A stretch of 64,000 bases of DNA, from NCBI GenBank assembly GCA_965218875.1, contig OZ244707.1:2604001-2668000 (forward strand), given 5' to 3'. Position numbers and translations under genes: made by a program. Within the stretch, counting starts at the first letter, position 1. Each line of letters opens with the position of its first letter. Positions 35,776 to 43,968 of the stretch are shown piece by piece. The notes under the pieces were generated by a model. The model saw only the letters and a program-made list of their open reading frames with translations, ran no database searches and was not told where the DNA came from. The stretch comes from CBDCMJ01 sp965218875 (GTDB lineage Bacteria; Chloroflexota; Dehalococcoidia; Lucifugimonadales; UBA3495).

Positions 35776-35915
35776 CCGGCAGTGTCCGCATTGATCCCGG
35801 CGACCTACCGTACGCTCCTTTCGCCCAGCGCGGCGGCATCGGCCGCGCCCACGCCCTTTTCGGAGACGGGTTGGCCCCGTTGCTGGAGGAGCTGAACCTG
35901 GCGTTGGCGGGGTAG
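35776..35915. repeat. hsdR tail repeat, duplicate copy
   Basis: Offset of exactly 698 bp from 35078-35217. It can be read as the end of an otherwise meaningless ORF (35721-35915). It ends in the same ...LNLALAG and stop, then a TATAAT box and a second toxin-antitoxin pair. Confidence 0.9.
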
Positions 35916-35930
35916 GCCGGGCTTCCAGGG

Positions 35931-35936
35931 TATAAT
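35931..35936 (+). promoter_or_regulatory. TATAAT -10 box before the second TA pair
   Basis: Perfect TATAAT, 29 nt before the antitoxin ATG, just after the hsdR tail duplicate. The best upstream hexamer, TTGGCG at 35904-35909, has a 21-nt spacing, so the -35 is uncertain. Confidence 0.45.
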
Positions 35937-35965
35937 GAGTGGAGACCGAAAGGAGAGGGCTTTAC

Positions 35966-36166
35966 ATGAGAACCGTGGCGGAGATTAAGCAGGACATCCT
36001 AGCCTTGCCCGAAGCCGATTGCGCCGACCTCTGCCGCTGGGTCTTGGACCAGGACTGGGAGCGTTGGGAGCGAGAGTTCGACGAGGACGTTCGATCTGGC
36101 AAGCTGGACACTCTCGCGGCCGAGGCGCTGGAGGCCAAAGCCAGGGGCGAACTCAAAGATTTGTAG
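35966..36166 (+). CDS. Antitoxin of a RelE/ParE-type pair
   Basis: 66 residues from ATG 35966, with GGAGAGG about 8 nt upstream. MRTVAEIKQDILALPEADCA, then DLCRWVLDQDWERWEREFD, then an acidic/helical tail (DTLAAEALEAKARGELKDL). Short helical antitoxins of this pattern precede RelE-like toxins. The stop is immediately followed by the toxin ATG. Confidence 0.75.
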   Translation: MRTVAEIKQDILALPEADCADLCRWVLDQDWERWEREFDEDVRSGKLDTLAAEALEAKARGELKDL

Positions 36167-36418
36167 ATGCACAGGGCCGATCCGCGTTTCTGGCGGTTCT
36201 TGGAGGATTTGCCCGAATCGGTGCAGCAGACTGCCCGCAGAAACTTCGAGCTTCTGAAAGCAAACCCCAGGCACCCCTCGCTGCATTTCCGAAACGTCGG
36301 ACGCTACTGGTCAGCCCGTGTGGGAGCTTCCTACCGAGCGGTGGCCGTCCTGGACGGCGACGATTTCGTTTGGTTCTGGATCGGCAGCCATGCCGAGTAT
36401 GACAGGATAGTCGGGTAA
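36167..36418 (+). CDS. RelE/ParE-superfamily toxin
   Basis: 83 residues. FWRFLEDLPESVQQTARRNF, then HPSLHFRNVGRYWSARVGA, YRAVAVLDGDDFVWFWIGSH, AEYDRIVG. The conserved Arg/Tyr pair and the terminal IGSHAEYD match RelE-like ribosome-dependent RNases of the plasmid-stabilisation group. The ATG directly follows the antitoxin stop. Confidence 0.82.
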   Translation: MHRADPRFWRFLEDLPESVQQTARRNFELLKANPRHPSLHFRNVGRYWSARVGASYRAVAVLDGDDFVWFWIGSHAEYDRIVG

Positions 36419-36503
36419 TCGGCCGTACCCACTTACTATTCGTTGAAGGCGAAGGACAGAAAGTGATTTGCGCCCTATTGGTTTACGACACGGAGGGGAT
36501 GTG

Positions 36504-37205
36504 ATGCTCACGGAACTATTCGGCAGGGCCATCAAGCCGGTAAATCTCCACGGACGTTACTCTCACCCACTCTACTTTTTTCCAAGCTTTGCAATCCTAT
36601 CTCTGGCTAGTCTGGTCCTTTTCCGTTGGTGGACCTCCATCCCTCGCTTTGAATCTCTACTCCCGGCATGGGTCGAGTGGAGCATTTTGGTAGTATTCCT
36701 GGCAATTCCCATGTCGCTGATGGCAGGTCTCGCTCCGTACGCTATGGTAAAACTTCACGAGCGTTGGGGGTATGCAAGTGTGCAGTGCACAGTGCTTTCA
36801 CTTTGCCTTGTTTTCATCCTCTCTCTGTGGGCAAATCCAAATAAAGAGGTTTCACTACTTCCGGTATTTTTTCAAGTTGCCGGAGTTGTAGGAACGCTGT
36901 CTTTATTCCTGTGGCCTGCCATGAAGCTTTTGGGTACGCCACCCGACACTTCGAAGGAAGCGAGGGAGGAACTGGCAATACACAACGCGGTGGCTGCGCT
37001 CCTACGTCGCGGAGAAATCACAATGGAAGAAGCTGTAGTGGCTAACCCTTGGGAAGAAAGCGCTCCTCCGCTCTCAATTCGATTACAGAACCTTCCTATA
37101 CAGGCACGCTGGTCAATTGAAAGGGAAATCGAAATAGAGAGGTCAATCCAGGAAAACATGAGGAAATCTGATTCTCGGCGTAGACGCAGGATAATTCGAC
37201 GGTAG
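36504..37205 (+). CDS. Four-helix membrane protein of unknown function
   Basis: 233 residues from ATG 36504, with GGAGGGG 8 nt upstream. Hydrophobic segments lie near residues 20-40 (FPSFAILSLASLVLF), 55-80 (WSILVVFLAIPMSLMAGL), 98-115 (CTVLSLCLVFILSLW) and 125-145 (VFFQVAGVVGTLSLFLW). A cytoplasmic tail contains EAREELAIHNAVAALLRRGE and ends very basic (SDSRRRRRIIRR). No family recognised. It sits between the toxin pair and hsdS, ending 6 nt before the hsdS start, so it is co-transcribed with hsdSM. Confidence 0.6.
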   Translation: MLTELFGRAIKPVNLHGRYSHPLYFFPSFAILSLASLVLFRWWTSIPRFESLLPAWVEWSILVVFLAIPMSLMAGLAPYAMVKLHERWGYASVQCTVLSLCLVFILSLWANPNKEVSLLPVFFQVAGVVGTLSLFLWPAMKLLGTPPDTSKEAREELAIHNAVAALLRRGEITMEEAVVANPWEESAPPLSIRLQNLPIQARWSIEREIEIERSIQENMRKSDSRRRRRIIRR

Positions 37206-37211
37206 TTCAGT

Positions 37212-38804
37212 TTGTTCCGCGATGTGGCCTACGAGGCAAATCATCCAAAATTTAGAGAACAATTCGTGAGTCTATTTCAGAATGGAAGGCCCCATGAATG
37301 GGCCGTTGCCACTATCGGAGATGTTTGCTTAGTCAATCCACGGTACTTCACTGAGCCCGTTGATGGCGCCTGTCCGGTTTCTTTTGTTCCGATGGCTGCG
37401 GTGGAAGCGAAAACAGGACGAATCGACCTGCGCCAGGTAAGGACCTATGGCGAAGTCAACAAGGGCTACACCCGGTTCTCCGATGGCGACGTGCTCTTCG
37501 CCAAGATCACTCCCTGCATGGAGAACGGAAAAATTGCCGTAGCCAAGGGCCTCACCAACGGTTGCGGATGTGGTTCAACCGAGTTCCACGTTCTCAGGCC
37601 GCGCGAAGGACTCTCGCGGGACTTCCTCAACTACTTTCTGCTTCAGGACGAGTTTCGGAAAGAGGCCCAGAGAAATATGGCCGGCACCGCGGGCCAACTC
37701 CGTGTACCGGCGTCCTGGCTGACCGAAGCTCCCATTCCCCTCGCCCCCCTCCCCGAGCAGCGGCGCATCGTGGCCGAGATCGAGACGCAGTTCACACGGT
37801 TGGACACATCGGTGGCCGCGCTGCGGCGGGCGCGGGCCAACCTGAAACGCTACCGGGCCAGCCTTCTCAAGGCCGCCTGCGAGGGCCGCCTGGTTCCCAC
37901 CGAGGCGGAGCTGGCCCGCTCCGAGGGTCGCGGCTACGAACCCGCCGCCGTCCTGCTCGAGCGCATCCTCGCCGAGCGCCGCGCCCGCTGGGAGTCGCAG
38001 GAGAAGCGGCGGGGCAAGTACAAGGAACCGTCCGCCGCGGATGCCTCTGTCTTGCCGGGACTGCCGGAGGGGTGGGTGTGGGCGACGGTTGAGCAGGTTT
38101 CGTCTCGTATTCAATACGGCACTTCCAACAAGGCTGACTCCGATGCGTCCGGGGTTCCGGTGTTGCGTATGGGGAATATCCAAGAGGGCATCCTGGATTT
38201 TTCTGACCTCAAATATCTACCATTGCAAGATACTGAGGTACAAAAGACCTTGCTGGCTGACGGCGACCTGCTTTTCAATAGGACAAACAGTGCTGAGCTG
38301 GTTGGCAAGAGTGCTGTTTATGGGGAAAGGCATCCGCAAGCTTGTTTTGCGTCATACCTGATTCGAGTATCGTTTGGCGAAAACTGCTTGCCTGATTATG
38401 TCTGCACTTTCATCAACTCCCAACACGGGCGGACCTACATTCATCAAGTGGGAAGCCAGCAGGTAGGACAAGCGAACGTAAACGGAACTAAACTTGCCGC
38501 TATGGCCGTCCCCGTCCCACCCCTGGCCGAGCAGCGCCGCATCGTGGCGGAGGTGGAACGGCGGATGTCGGTGGTCCAGCAGACGGAGGCCACGGTGGAG
38601 GCCAGCCTGGCGCGGGCGGAGCGGCTGCGGCAGAGCATCTTGAAGCAGGCGTTCTCCGGCAAGCTGGTCCCTCAGGACCCCGACGACGAACCGGCGTCCG
38701 TGCTGCTGGAGCGCATCAGGGCCGAGCGAGAGGCGGAGACGCAGGCTTCGGATACAGGCAAGGGCAAGCCTAGGCGACGCAGGACAAGTATGGTGACCGC
38801 ATGA
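37212..38804 (+). CDS. hsdS: Type I restriction specificity subunit
   Basis: 530 residues. TTG start at 37212. Two target-recognition halves are separated by long helices. The first ends APIPLAPLPEQRRIVAEIE, then helix LRRARANLKRYRASLLKAACEG; the second ends PVPPLAEQRRIVAEVERRM, then LRQSILKQAFSGKLVPQDP. HsdS reads the two half-sites of the DNA target and holds two HsdM and HsdR subunits. Base composition falls noticeably at 37200-37350 and again at 38160-38480 (within the target-recognition regions), as expected for exchangeable domains. The stop overlaps the hsdM start by 4 nt. Confidence 0.93.
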   Translation: MFRDVAYEANHPKFREQFVSLFQNGRPHEWAVATIGDVCLVNPRYFTEPVDGACPVSFVPMAAVEAKTGRIDLRQVRTYGEVNKGYTRFSDGDVLFAKITPCMENGKIAVAKGLTNGCGCGSTEFHVLRPREGLSRDFLNYFLLQDEFRKEAQRNMAGTAGQLRVPASWLTEAPIPLAPLPEQRRIVAEIETQFTRLDTSVAALRRARANLKRYRASLLKAACEGRLVPTEAELARSEGRGYEPAAVLLERILAERRARWESQEKRRGKYKEPSAADASVLPGLPEGWVWATVEQVSSRIQYGTSNKADSDASGVPVLRMGNIQEGILDFSDLKYLPLQDTEVQKTLLADGDLLFNRTNSAELVGKSAVYGERHPQACFASYLIRVSFGENCLPDYVCTFINSQHGRTYIHQVGSQQVGQANVNGTKLAAMAVPVPPLAEQRRIVAEVERRMSVVQQTEATVEASLARAERLRQSILKQAFSGKLVPQDPDDEPASVLLERIRAEREAETQASDTGKGKPRRRRTSMVTA

Positions 38805-40282
38805 CGACCTCGGTAAACATCGGGCAAAAGCTGTGGAACTACTGCAACATCCTGCGCGACGCCGGGCTGTCCTACGGCGACTACCTGGAGCAGCTCACCT
38901 ACCTCATTTTCCTCAAGATGATGGACGAGCGCAGCCGCCCGCCCTACACCCTGCTGCCGGAGTACCAGCCGCCGCCCATACCCGACGGCTACGGCTGGCC
39001 CGACCTGCTGGCCCGGGACGGCGACGAGTTGGAATCCCACTACCGGCGTACCCTGGAGACGCTGGGCGGTCAGCCCGGCACCCTGGGAGTGATTTTCCGC
39101 AAGGCCCAGAACAGGATCCAGGAACCGGCTATGCTGACCCGCCTGGTCCGGGAGCTCATCAACAGCGAAGACTGGCTGTCGATGAACGCCGACGTGAAGG
39201 GAGACGCCTACGAGTCGTTGCTTGAACGCAACGCCCAGGACGTCAAAACCGGCGCCGGGCAGTATTTCACGCCGAGACCGCTGATTCAGGCCATGGTGGA
39301 AGTGATGCGACCCGGTCCGGACGACACCATCTGCGACCCGGCCTGCGGCACCGGCGGTTTCCTGCTGGCGGCCCATGACTATATTGTCCAGCGCAACCCG
39401 GCGATGGACCGCGGCCAGTTGGAGCATCTCCAGCGCGGCGCCCTGCACGGCTGGGAGATTGTGGACAGCGCGGCCCGGCTGGGCGTAATGAACCTGTACC
39501 TCCACAGTATCGGCGGCGACGAGACCAACATCACCGTGGACGACAGCCTTCGGTCCCATCCGGGGGTCAACTACGATCTGGTGCTGACCAACCCTCCCTT
39601 TGGCCGCAAGTCCAGCCTGACCTTTGTAAACAGTGAGGGCGAGTCGGAACGGGAGTCCCTGATGGTGGAGCGTCCCGACTTCTGGGCCACCACGAGCAAC
39701 AAGCAGCTCAACTTCCTGCAGCACGTGCGCACCCTGTTGAAGAACACCGGGCGGGCAGCCATCGTGGTGCCGGACAACGTGCTCTTCGAGGGCGGCGCCG
39801 GGGAGACGGTGCGACGCCGGCTGCTGGCCGAGTGCGACGTCCACACCCTGCTGCGCCTGCCGACGGGCATATTCTACGCCCAGGGCGTCAAGGCCAATGT
39901 GTTGTTCTTCGACCGCAAGCCGGCCGCCGAGACGCCGTGGACCAAAGAGCTGTGGATTTACGACCTGCGCACCAACCGTCGCTTCACCCTGAAGAACAAC
40001 CCACTCACCCGCGCCGACCTTGACGACTTCGTAAGCTGCTACAACCCCGAAAACCGTCTCATCCGGGAGGAGACAGAACGCTTCCGGCGCTTCACCTACG
40101 ACGAACTGGTCAAGCGCGACAAGGCCAACCTCGACATCTTCTGGCTCCGCGACGAGAGCATGGAGGACACCGCCAACCTCCCCCCGCCGGACGTAATAGC
40201 AGACGAAATCCTGGAGGACCTCCGCGCCGGCCTCGAGCAGTTGGAGGAGATTGCGGGTGATTTGGCGGGAGAACCTGTCTGA
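38801..40282 (+). CDS. hsdM: Type I restriction N6-adenine methyltransferase
   Basis: 493 residues. N-terminal helical domain (LRDAGLSYGDYLEQLTYLIF, LKMMDERS), GAGQYFTPRPLIQAM, motif I DPACGTGGFLLAAH near residue 178, motif IV TNPPFGRKSS near 263. HsdM binds SAM and methylates adenine; with HsdS it forms the methylase. Overlap ATGA with hsdS. Gene order R-(accessory)-S-M is less common than R-M-S or M-S-R. Apparently intact. Confidence 0.95.
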   Translation: MTTSVNIGQKLWNYCNILRDAGLSYGDYLEQLTYLIFLKMMDERSRPPYTLLPEYQPPPIPDGYGWPDLLARDGDELESHYRRTLETLGGQPGTLGVIFRKAQNRIQEPAMLTRLVRELINSEDWLSMNADVKGDAYESLLERNAQDVKTGAGQYFTPRPLIQAMVEVMRPGPDDTICDPACGTGGFLLAAHDYIVQRNPAMDRGQLEHLQRGALHGWEIVDSAARLGVMNLYLHSIGGDETNITVDDSLRSHPGVNYDLVLTNPPFGRKSSLTFVNSEGESERESLMVERPDFWATTSNKQLNFLQHVRTLLKNTGRAAIVVPDNVLFEGGAGETVRRRLLAECDVHTLLRLPTGIFYAQGVKANVLFFDRKPAAETPWTKELWIYDLRTNRRFTLKNNPLTRADLDDFVSCYNPENRLIREETERFRRFTYDELVKRDKANLDIFWLRDESMEDTANLPPPDVIADEILEDLRAGLEQLEEIAGDLAGEPV

Positions 40283-40939
40283 ACGGCATGACCTGTCAAG
40301 GAGTGAAGCTGATGCTGAATGGACCCTTGAACTCGCTGGATTCGCTATTGGCGACTCTTTCCGGGGAAACTTGGGAGCGTCTCCGGGACTCGATGAACTT
40401 GTCTGTGAGCTTTGGCGAAGAAACCATTACCGACCTGCTTGCGTTGGACATTAACCGCAAGGGGTTGAACACAACCACGTTCGAACAAATCTCCAAGCCC
40501 GTTGAGGCCTACATCGGCGCCGATTACGACTGGTGGGCTGGTCATGATCATATAGGATGGATTCGATTAGCAATCCAAGCCAAAAAGCTTGTTTTGGACA
40601 GGCAACAGTACAACTTTCGACATGCGAATAAGAGCAACGTTCAGCAAATTGACCTATTGGAGAGATACGCTAAGAAGGTGCGTGCGCTACCCATCTACTG
40701 CTTATACAATTACTCCAATAACGTAGATTCCGAAGGACATTGGCGATGCTGCCTGCGGCCGTTTGAAGAAAAGGATATGGGTTGCACGGTGGTTCCTTCC
40801 CGAACCATAGGGAAACTAGTGCGAGGGTATAAGAACTTCAATCACCTGCACAGATTTGGAGGGGCTATCCCATGGCGGTGCTTAGCGTCATGTCCCAGGC
40901 TCCGAAGGTTGCTCTGGCAACAACCTGAGGTGGGCCCGG

Positions 40940-41884
40940 TTAGTTGGACAGAATTAAGGCGGAGTTAAGTGAGAGTCCCGGCGCTCCTGCCAGTGATTCT
41001 GACCCTTCTCCCGGTGCACACCTCCTTGCATTAGACTCCTCTTGTACGACTCCCTGCTCCCCATGGAACACCTCTGCCGGGGTCCGGTAGCCCAGGGCCT
41101 GATGGGGCCTCAGGTCGTTGTAGAACCGGAAATAGCCCTCCAGTCCTTTACGGGCTTCGTGGGCGTCGGCGTAAGCCTTCAGGTACACCTCTTCGTACTT
41201 CACCGTCCGCCATAGACGCTCCACGAAGATGTTGTCTTGGTACCGCCCCTTCCCGTCCATGCTGATCCTCACCCCTTGCTCCTGGAGGACCTGGGTGAAT
41301 TCGAGGCTGGTGAACTGGCTTCCCTGGTCGGTGTTAAACACCTCCGGCTTGCCCTTGCCCAGAGCCTCCTCCAGCGCCTCGGCGCAAAAGCCGGCGTCCA
41401 GAGTGTTGGACAGTTGCCAAGCCACCACGTACCGGCTGTGCCAGTCCATGATGGCCACCAGGTAGAGGAAGCCACGGGCCATGGGCAGGTAGGTGATGTC
41501 CGCCGCCCACACCTGGTTGGGCCGAGTGATCCTGACGCTCCAGGGCAGGTACGGGTAGACTTTGGCCCCAGGCGCCGGCCGACTGGTGCCAGGCTTCCGG
41601 TAGATGGCCCTTAGCCCCATGACCCGCATCAGCCGCTGCACCCGCTTCCGGCTCACCCGTACCCCACGCCTCTCCAGCCAGGCCTTCATCCGTCTCGACC
41701 CGTAGAATGGGGTTTCCAGGTACTGCCGGTCCATCTCGCCCATCAGGGACAGGTCCTCTTCCGAGGTAGCCTTGGGACGGTAGTAGATGCTGGAACGAGT
41801 CACACCCAGCAGGGCGCACTGCCGCACTATCGGCAACTTGGGGTGCTTACGGTCTACCATCTCCCGCCGGCGTGCCGGGCTCAT
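40940..41884 (-). CDS. IS3-family transposase OrfB
   Basis: 314 residues from ATG 41884; in the fused product it is reached by -1 frameshift from orfA. HTH-like N-terminus (LPIVRQCALLGVTRSSIYYR), HTH_21 region (FYGSRRMKAWLERRGVRVSR), then the rve integrase core with Asp in WAADITYLP, Asp in FNTDQGSQFTS and Glu in NIFVERLWRTVKYEE. The ORF extends upstream in this frame to 42037, giving the overlap needed for frameshifting. OrfA's TGA and OrfB's ATG overlap (ATGA). Confidence 0.92.
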   Translation of the reverse strand: MSPARRREMVDRKHPKLPIVRQCALLGVTRSSIYYRPKATSEEDLSLMGEMDRQYLETPFYGSRRMKAWLERRGVRVSRKRVQRLMRVMGLRAIYRKPGTSRPAPGAKVYPYLPWSVRITRPNQVWAADITYLPMARGFLYLVAIMDWHSRYVVAWQLSNTLDAGFCAEALEEALGKGKPEVFNTDQGSQFTSLEFTQVLQEQGVRISMDGKGRYQDNIFVERLWRTVKYEEVYLKAYADAHEARKGLEGYFRFYNDLRPHQALGYRTPAEVFHGEQGVVQEESNARRCAPGEGSESLAGAPGLSLNSALILSN

Positions 41885-42165
41885 GGAACGGACCTCTCCG
41901 CCAAGAAATCCCGCTCCACCTTCAGCTGGCCGATCTCCTGGTACAACCGGGGGATCAGGGCGGCGTCGTTCTTGGACTTCTTCTCTTGGTCCTTGCCGAA
42001 GACCCCGACAGCGCCTTCGGAGAGGGCTTTCTTCCAAGCCTGAATCTGGCCCGGGTGGACTTCGTACCGGGCGGCCAACTGGGCCACCGTCTCCTGGCCC
42101 TTCACCGCCTCAAGCGCCACCTTGGCCTTGAACGCCGGGCTGTGCTTCCTTCTTCCTTTCGACAT
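41881..42165 (-). CDS. IS3-family transposase OrfA
   Basis: 94 residues. HTH_Tnp_1 domain: KHSPAFKAKVALEAVKGQET, VAQLAARYEVHPGQIQAWKK; then a leucine-zipper-like helix (IPRLYQEIGQLKVERDFLAE). OrfA binds the element ends; fused to OrfB by -1 frameshift it gives the full transposase. Confidence 0.92.
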   Translation of the reverse strand: MSKGRRKHSPAFKAKVALEAVKGQETVAQLAARYEVHPGQIQAWKKALSEGAVGVFGKDQEKKSKNDAALIPRLYQEIGQLKVERDFLAERSVP

Positions 42166-42493
42166 ATCCCACTCCTTCCCGACAGCTACCGCTGCCCTTA
42201 GTTTAGGAGCGGGACTCTCACTTAGCTACCTGTCCGATTTCCCGGGTCCACCTCAACCTACTGCTGAGAAACATTCTTTGTCCCCCGAGTTCTTGGCTGA
42301 ATTTGGTGACTTCCCGTGCTTTTATCCACAGCTACCGAATCTGCTGCGTCCCTCCGATGGTCAAGCGCTCCCAGGGGCGACTGGACTCAACGATAGAATT
42401 GACGACGAAGACTTGTATGCCATCCGCCAAGGCAACAGAATCCTACCAAGGTGGGTAATCGTCATGGAGTTTAGCTCTGCCGACTTGGGGTAG

Positions 42494-43270
42494 CATCATG
42501 GGAAGGTTACAAGGCCGCCCTGTAGGCATCGTGTGACAGGGAAGGCAATTACACTGCCCGCGGTCAACCCGCACTTTCGCCTGGTAACCTTGAAAAACCT
42601 GCCCCGGAATCAACGCTTCACAATCATTCCGGTACTGGTCTGCTCTTACAGGGGTAACCGAGGGCTGCCCGTACCTTGACCACCCAACTGAGCACCGCAC
42701 CGTGTTCGGGGCCTGTGAGGGGAAGCTGCTGTCTGGAAAATACCGGGTGGTGGTCTGGCAGCAGTGCAGCATAAGTATTGGGCACAACCTCCATTGGAGT
42801 TACTCTCGCCGTCTCCCAGACGCTATCTACGGTTGAATCATCTGGCTAGTGGAAAGCTGTTACACGGTCCGCCGCGATAGCTTCCCACCGGCAAAGCGAA
42901 AACCAAGACCAGACCCGGAAACTCTGGACCAGATTCACTTCAGGACCCACGCGAAGAGGCTGGAACTCTCCGTGACGAGAGCCGTGCCAAGGATCACAGA
43001 GCTCCCAACCACATCTCGAAGACAGTACCACCTACCGTGCACTCAAGCCCACCACCGCATACGGTAGATACCACAATCTTCGAGATGTGGCTGGGCAGCC
43101 TGTCGATACACCGAGGACTCGCGATTCCTGTAGTGTGACGGCCAAAGCTCTTCTCGGATGACTCTCTTGCGGTTCAGGGCGTCCGCACCTGTGTACAGCA
43201 TTTTCCTATGTCTCACATTCTCACAAAATGGTAGAATGGGGATGTAGAAGCACGCCGTGAAGGGGGACGC
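42494..43270. other. Intergenic region with the R2 palindrome
   Basis: A minus-strand ORF of 114 codons (42443-42787) rich in Cys and overlapping the DUF6615 end is not convincing. The head-to-head R2 pair occupies 42991-43110. Upstream of 43271, TAGAAT near 43234-43239 could serve as a weak -10. Confidence 0.35.
42991..43110. repeat. R2 repeats, head-to-head pair
   Basis: CCACATCTCGAAGA (43009-43022) pairs with TCTTCGAGATGTGG (43077-43090), and CTACCGT (43032-43038) with ACGGTAG (43061-43067). Each arm matches the R2 unit at 14326-14382. Confidence 0.6.
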
Positions 43271-43570
43271 ATGAGAGACGCAGACATCCCCGCAGCCAGG
43301 CCGATCGCGCCAACCCTCCCGATAGAGGAGACCGCCCGCTTGGGCAACGAGATATACGAGCGAGACATCCGGCGGCGGGTCGAGGCCGACCACCACGGGG
43401 AGGTCGTCGCTATAGACGTGGACAGCGGGGACTATGCCATCGCCGACACCGCCCTTGCCGCAGCGGACGCCCTGCGAGAACGGCGTCCCGCCCCTGATGT
43501 TTGGGTAGTGAGAGTGGGGTATCCGACGTTGCGCACATTCGGAGGCAGTTCCCTGCGGAGGACCGGATGA
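43271..43570 (+). CDS. Small conserved-type protein upstream of a protease
   Basis: 99 residues. Ribosome site AGGGGGA before ATG 43271. Core: NEIYERDIRRRVEADHHGEV, VAIDVDSGDYAIADTALAAA, WVVRVGYPTLRTFGG. This pattern is that of small proteins found next to retropepsin-like proteases in cyanobacteria and Chloroflexota; no function is known to me. The stop overlaps the next start (ATGA 43567-43570). A toxin-antitoxin-like role is possible but unsupported. Confidence 0.6.
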   Translation: MRDADIPAARPIAPTLPIEETARLGNEIYERDIRRRVEADHHGEVVAIDVDSGDYAIADTALAAADALRERRPAPDVWVVRVGYPTLRTFGGSSLRRTG

Positions 43571-43938
43571 TAGAGGGCTTCGTGAACGCCAATCGCGAAG
43601 CCATCGTGCCCCTGTCACTCCGTGGCCCGGAGGGACAGACGCGGGAAGTGAACGCCGTGATAGACACCGGCTACAGCGGTGCTTTGACCCTGCCGCCTGC
43701 GTTGGTCGCGGAGTTAGAGTTGCCCTACGTGTTCAGCAGCAAGGCTACGTTGGCTGACGATACAGAAGTGGGCTTCCGCGTACACCGCGTCACCGCGCTT
43801 TGGGACAGTGGGCCGCGACACATCGAGGCCGATGCAGTAGGGAGCACACCGCTGGCGGGCATGGCCTTGCTCGACAGCCATAGCCTGTACATGGAAGTAG
43901 AGGACGGCGGGGGCGTCGTCATACGGGCCAGAGAGTAG
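43567..43938 (+). CDS. Retropepsin-like (clan AA) aspartic protease
   Basis: 123 residues, one domain. The catalytic motif is AVIDTGYSGALTLP near residue 33; the flap-like and hydrophobic-hydrophobic-Gly elements follow (TPLAGMALLDSHSL). Such single-domain proteases act as dimers, each giving one Asp. Substrate unknown; no signal peptide, so cytoplasmic. Translationally coupled to the upstream 99-residue gene. Confidence 0.8.
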   Translation: MIEGFVNANREAIVPLSLRGPEGQTREVNAVIDTGYSGALTLPPALVAELELPYVFSSKATLADDTEVGFRVHRVTALWDSGPRHIEADAVGSTPLAGMALLDSHSLYMEVEDGGGVVIRARE

Positions 43939-43968
43939 CGACAGCGCTCCCGAATCGACGCGTCCACT

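Larger units (their letters stand above)
40926..42255 (-). mobile_element. IS3-family element with exact ends
   Basis: 1,330 bp. Ends TGAGGTGGGCCCGG and, inverted, TGAGGTGGACCCGG, continuing as imperfect repeats for about 26 bp. The flanks share ACC (40923-40925 and 42256-42258), a 3-bp target duplication as known for IS3. Both ORFs are intact, so it may be active. Confidence 0.88.
40312..42493 (+). pseudogene. DUF6615-like gene interrupted by IS3
   Basis: ATG 40312 with GGAG upstream. The N-terminal part has SVSFGEETITDLLALDINRK, DYDWWAGHDHIGWIRLAIQA, KKLVLDRQQYNF and RALPIYCLYNYSN, as in DUF6615-like proteins often found next to restriction genes. At 40925 the IS3 element enters. Removing it with one copy of the 3-bp duplication restores the frame exactly at 42260, continuing TAEKHSLSPEFLAEFGDF to MEFSSADLG and a stop, about 283 residues in total. 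It is the last gene of the hsd locus. Family name is from memory and tentative. Confidence 0.65.

Noticed and set aside
35721..35915. 64-codon ORF after hicB as an independent small gene
   Set aside because: Its last 46 codons are the duplicated tail of hsdR; it is a repeat footprint, not a gene.
42443..42787. 114-codon minus-strand Cys-rich ORF
   Set aside because: Overlaps the restored DUF6615 3' end, starts with TTG and shows no domain; kept only as a note.
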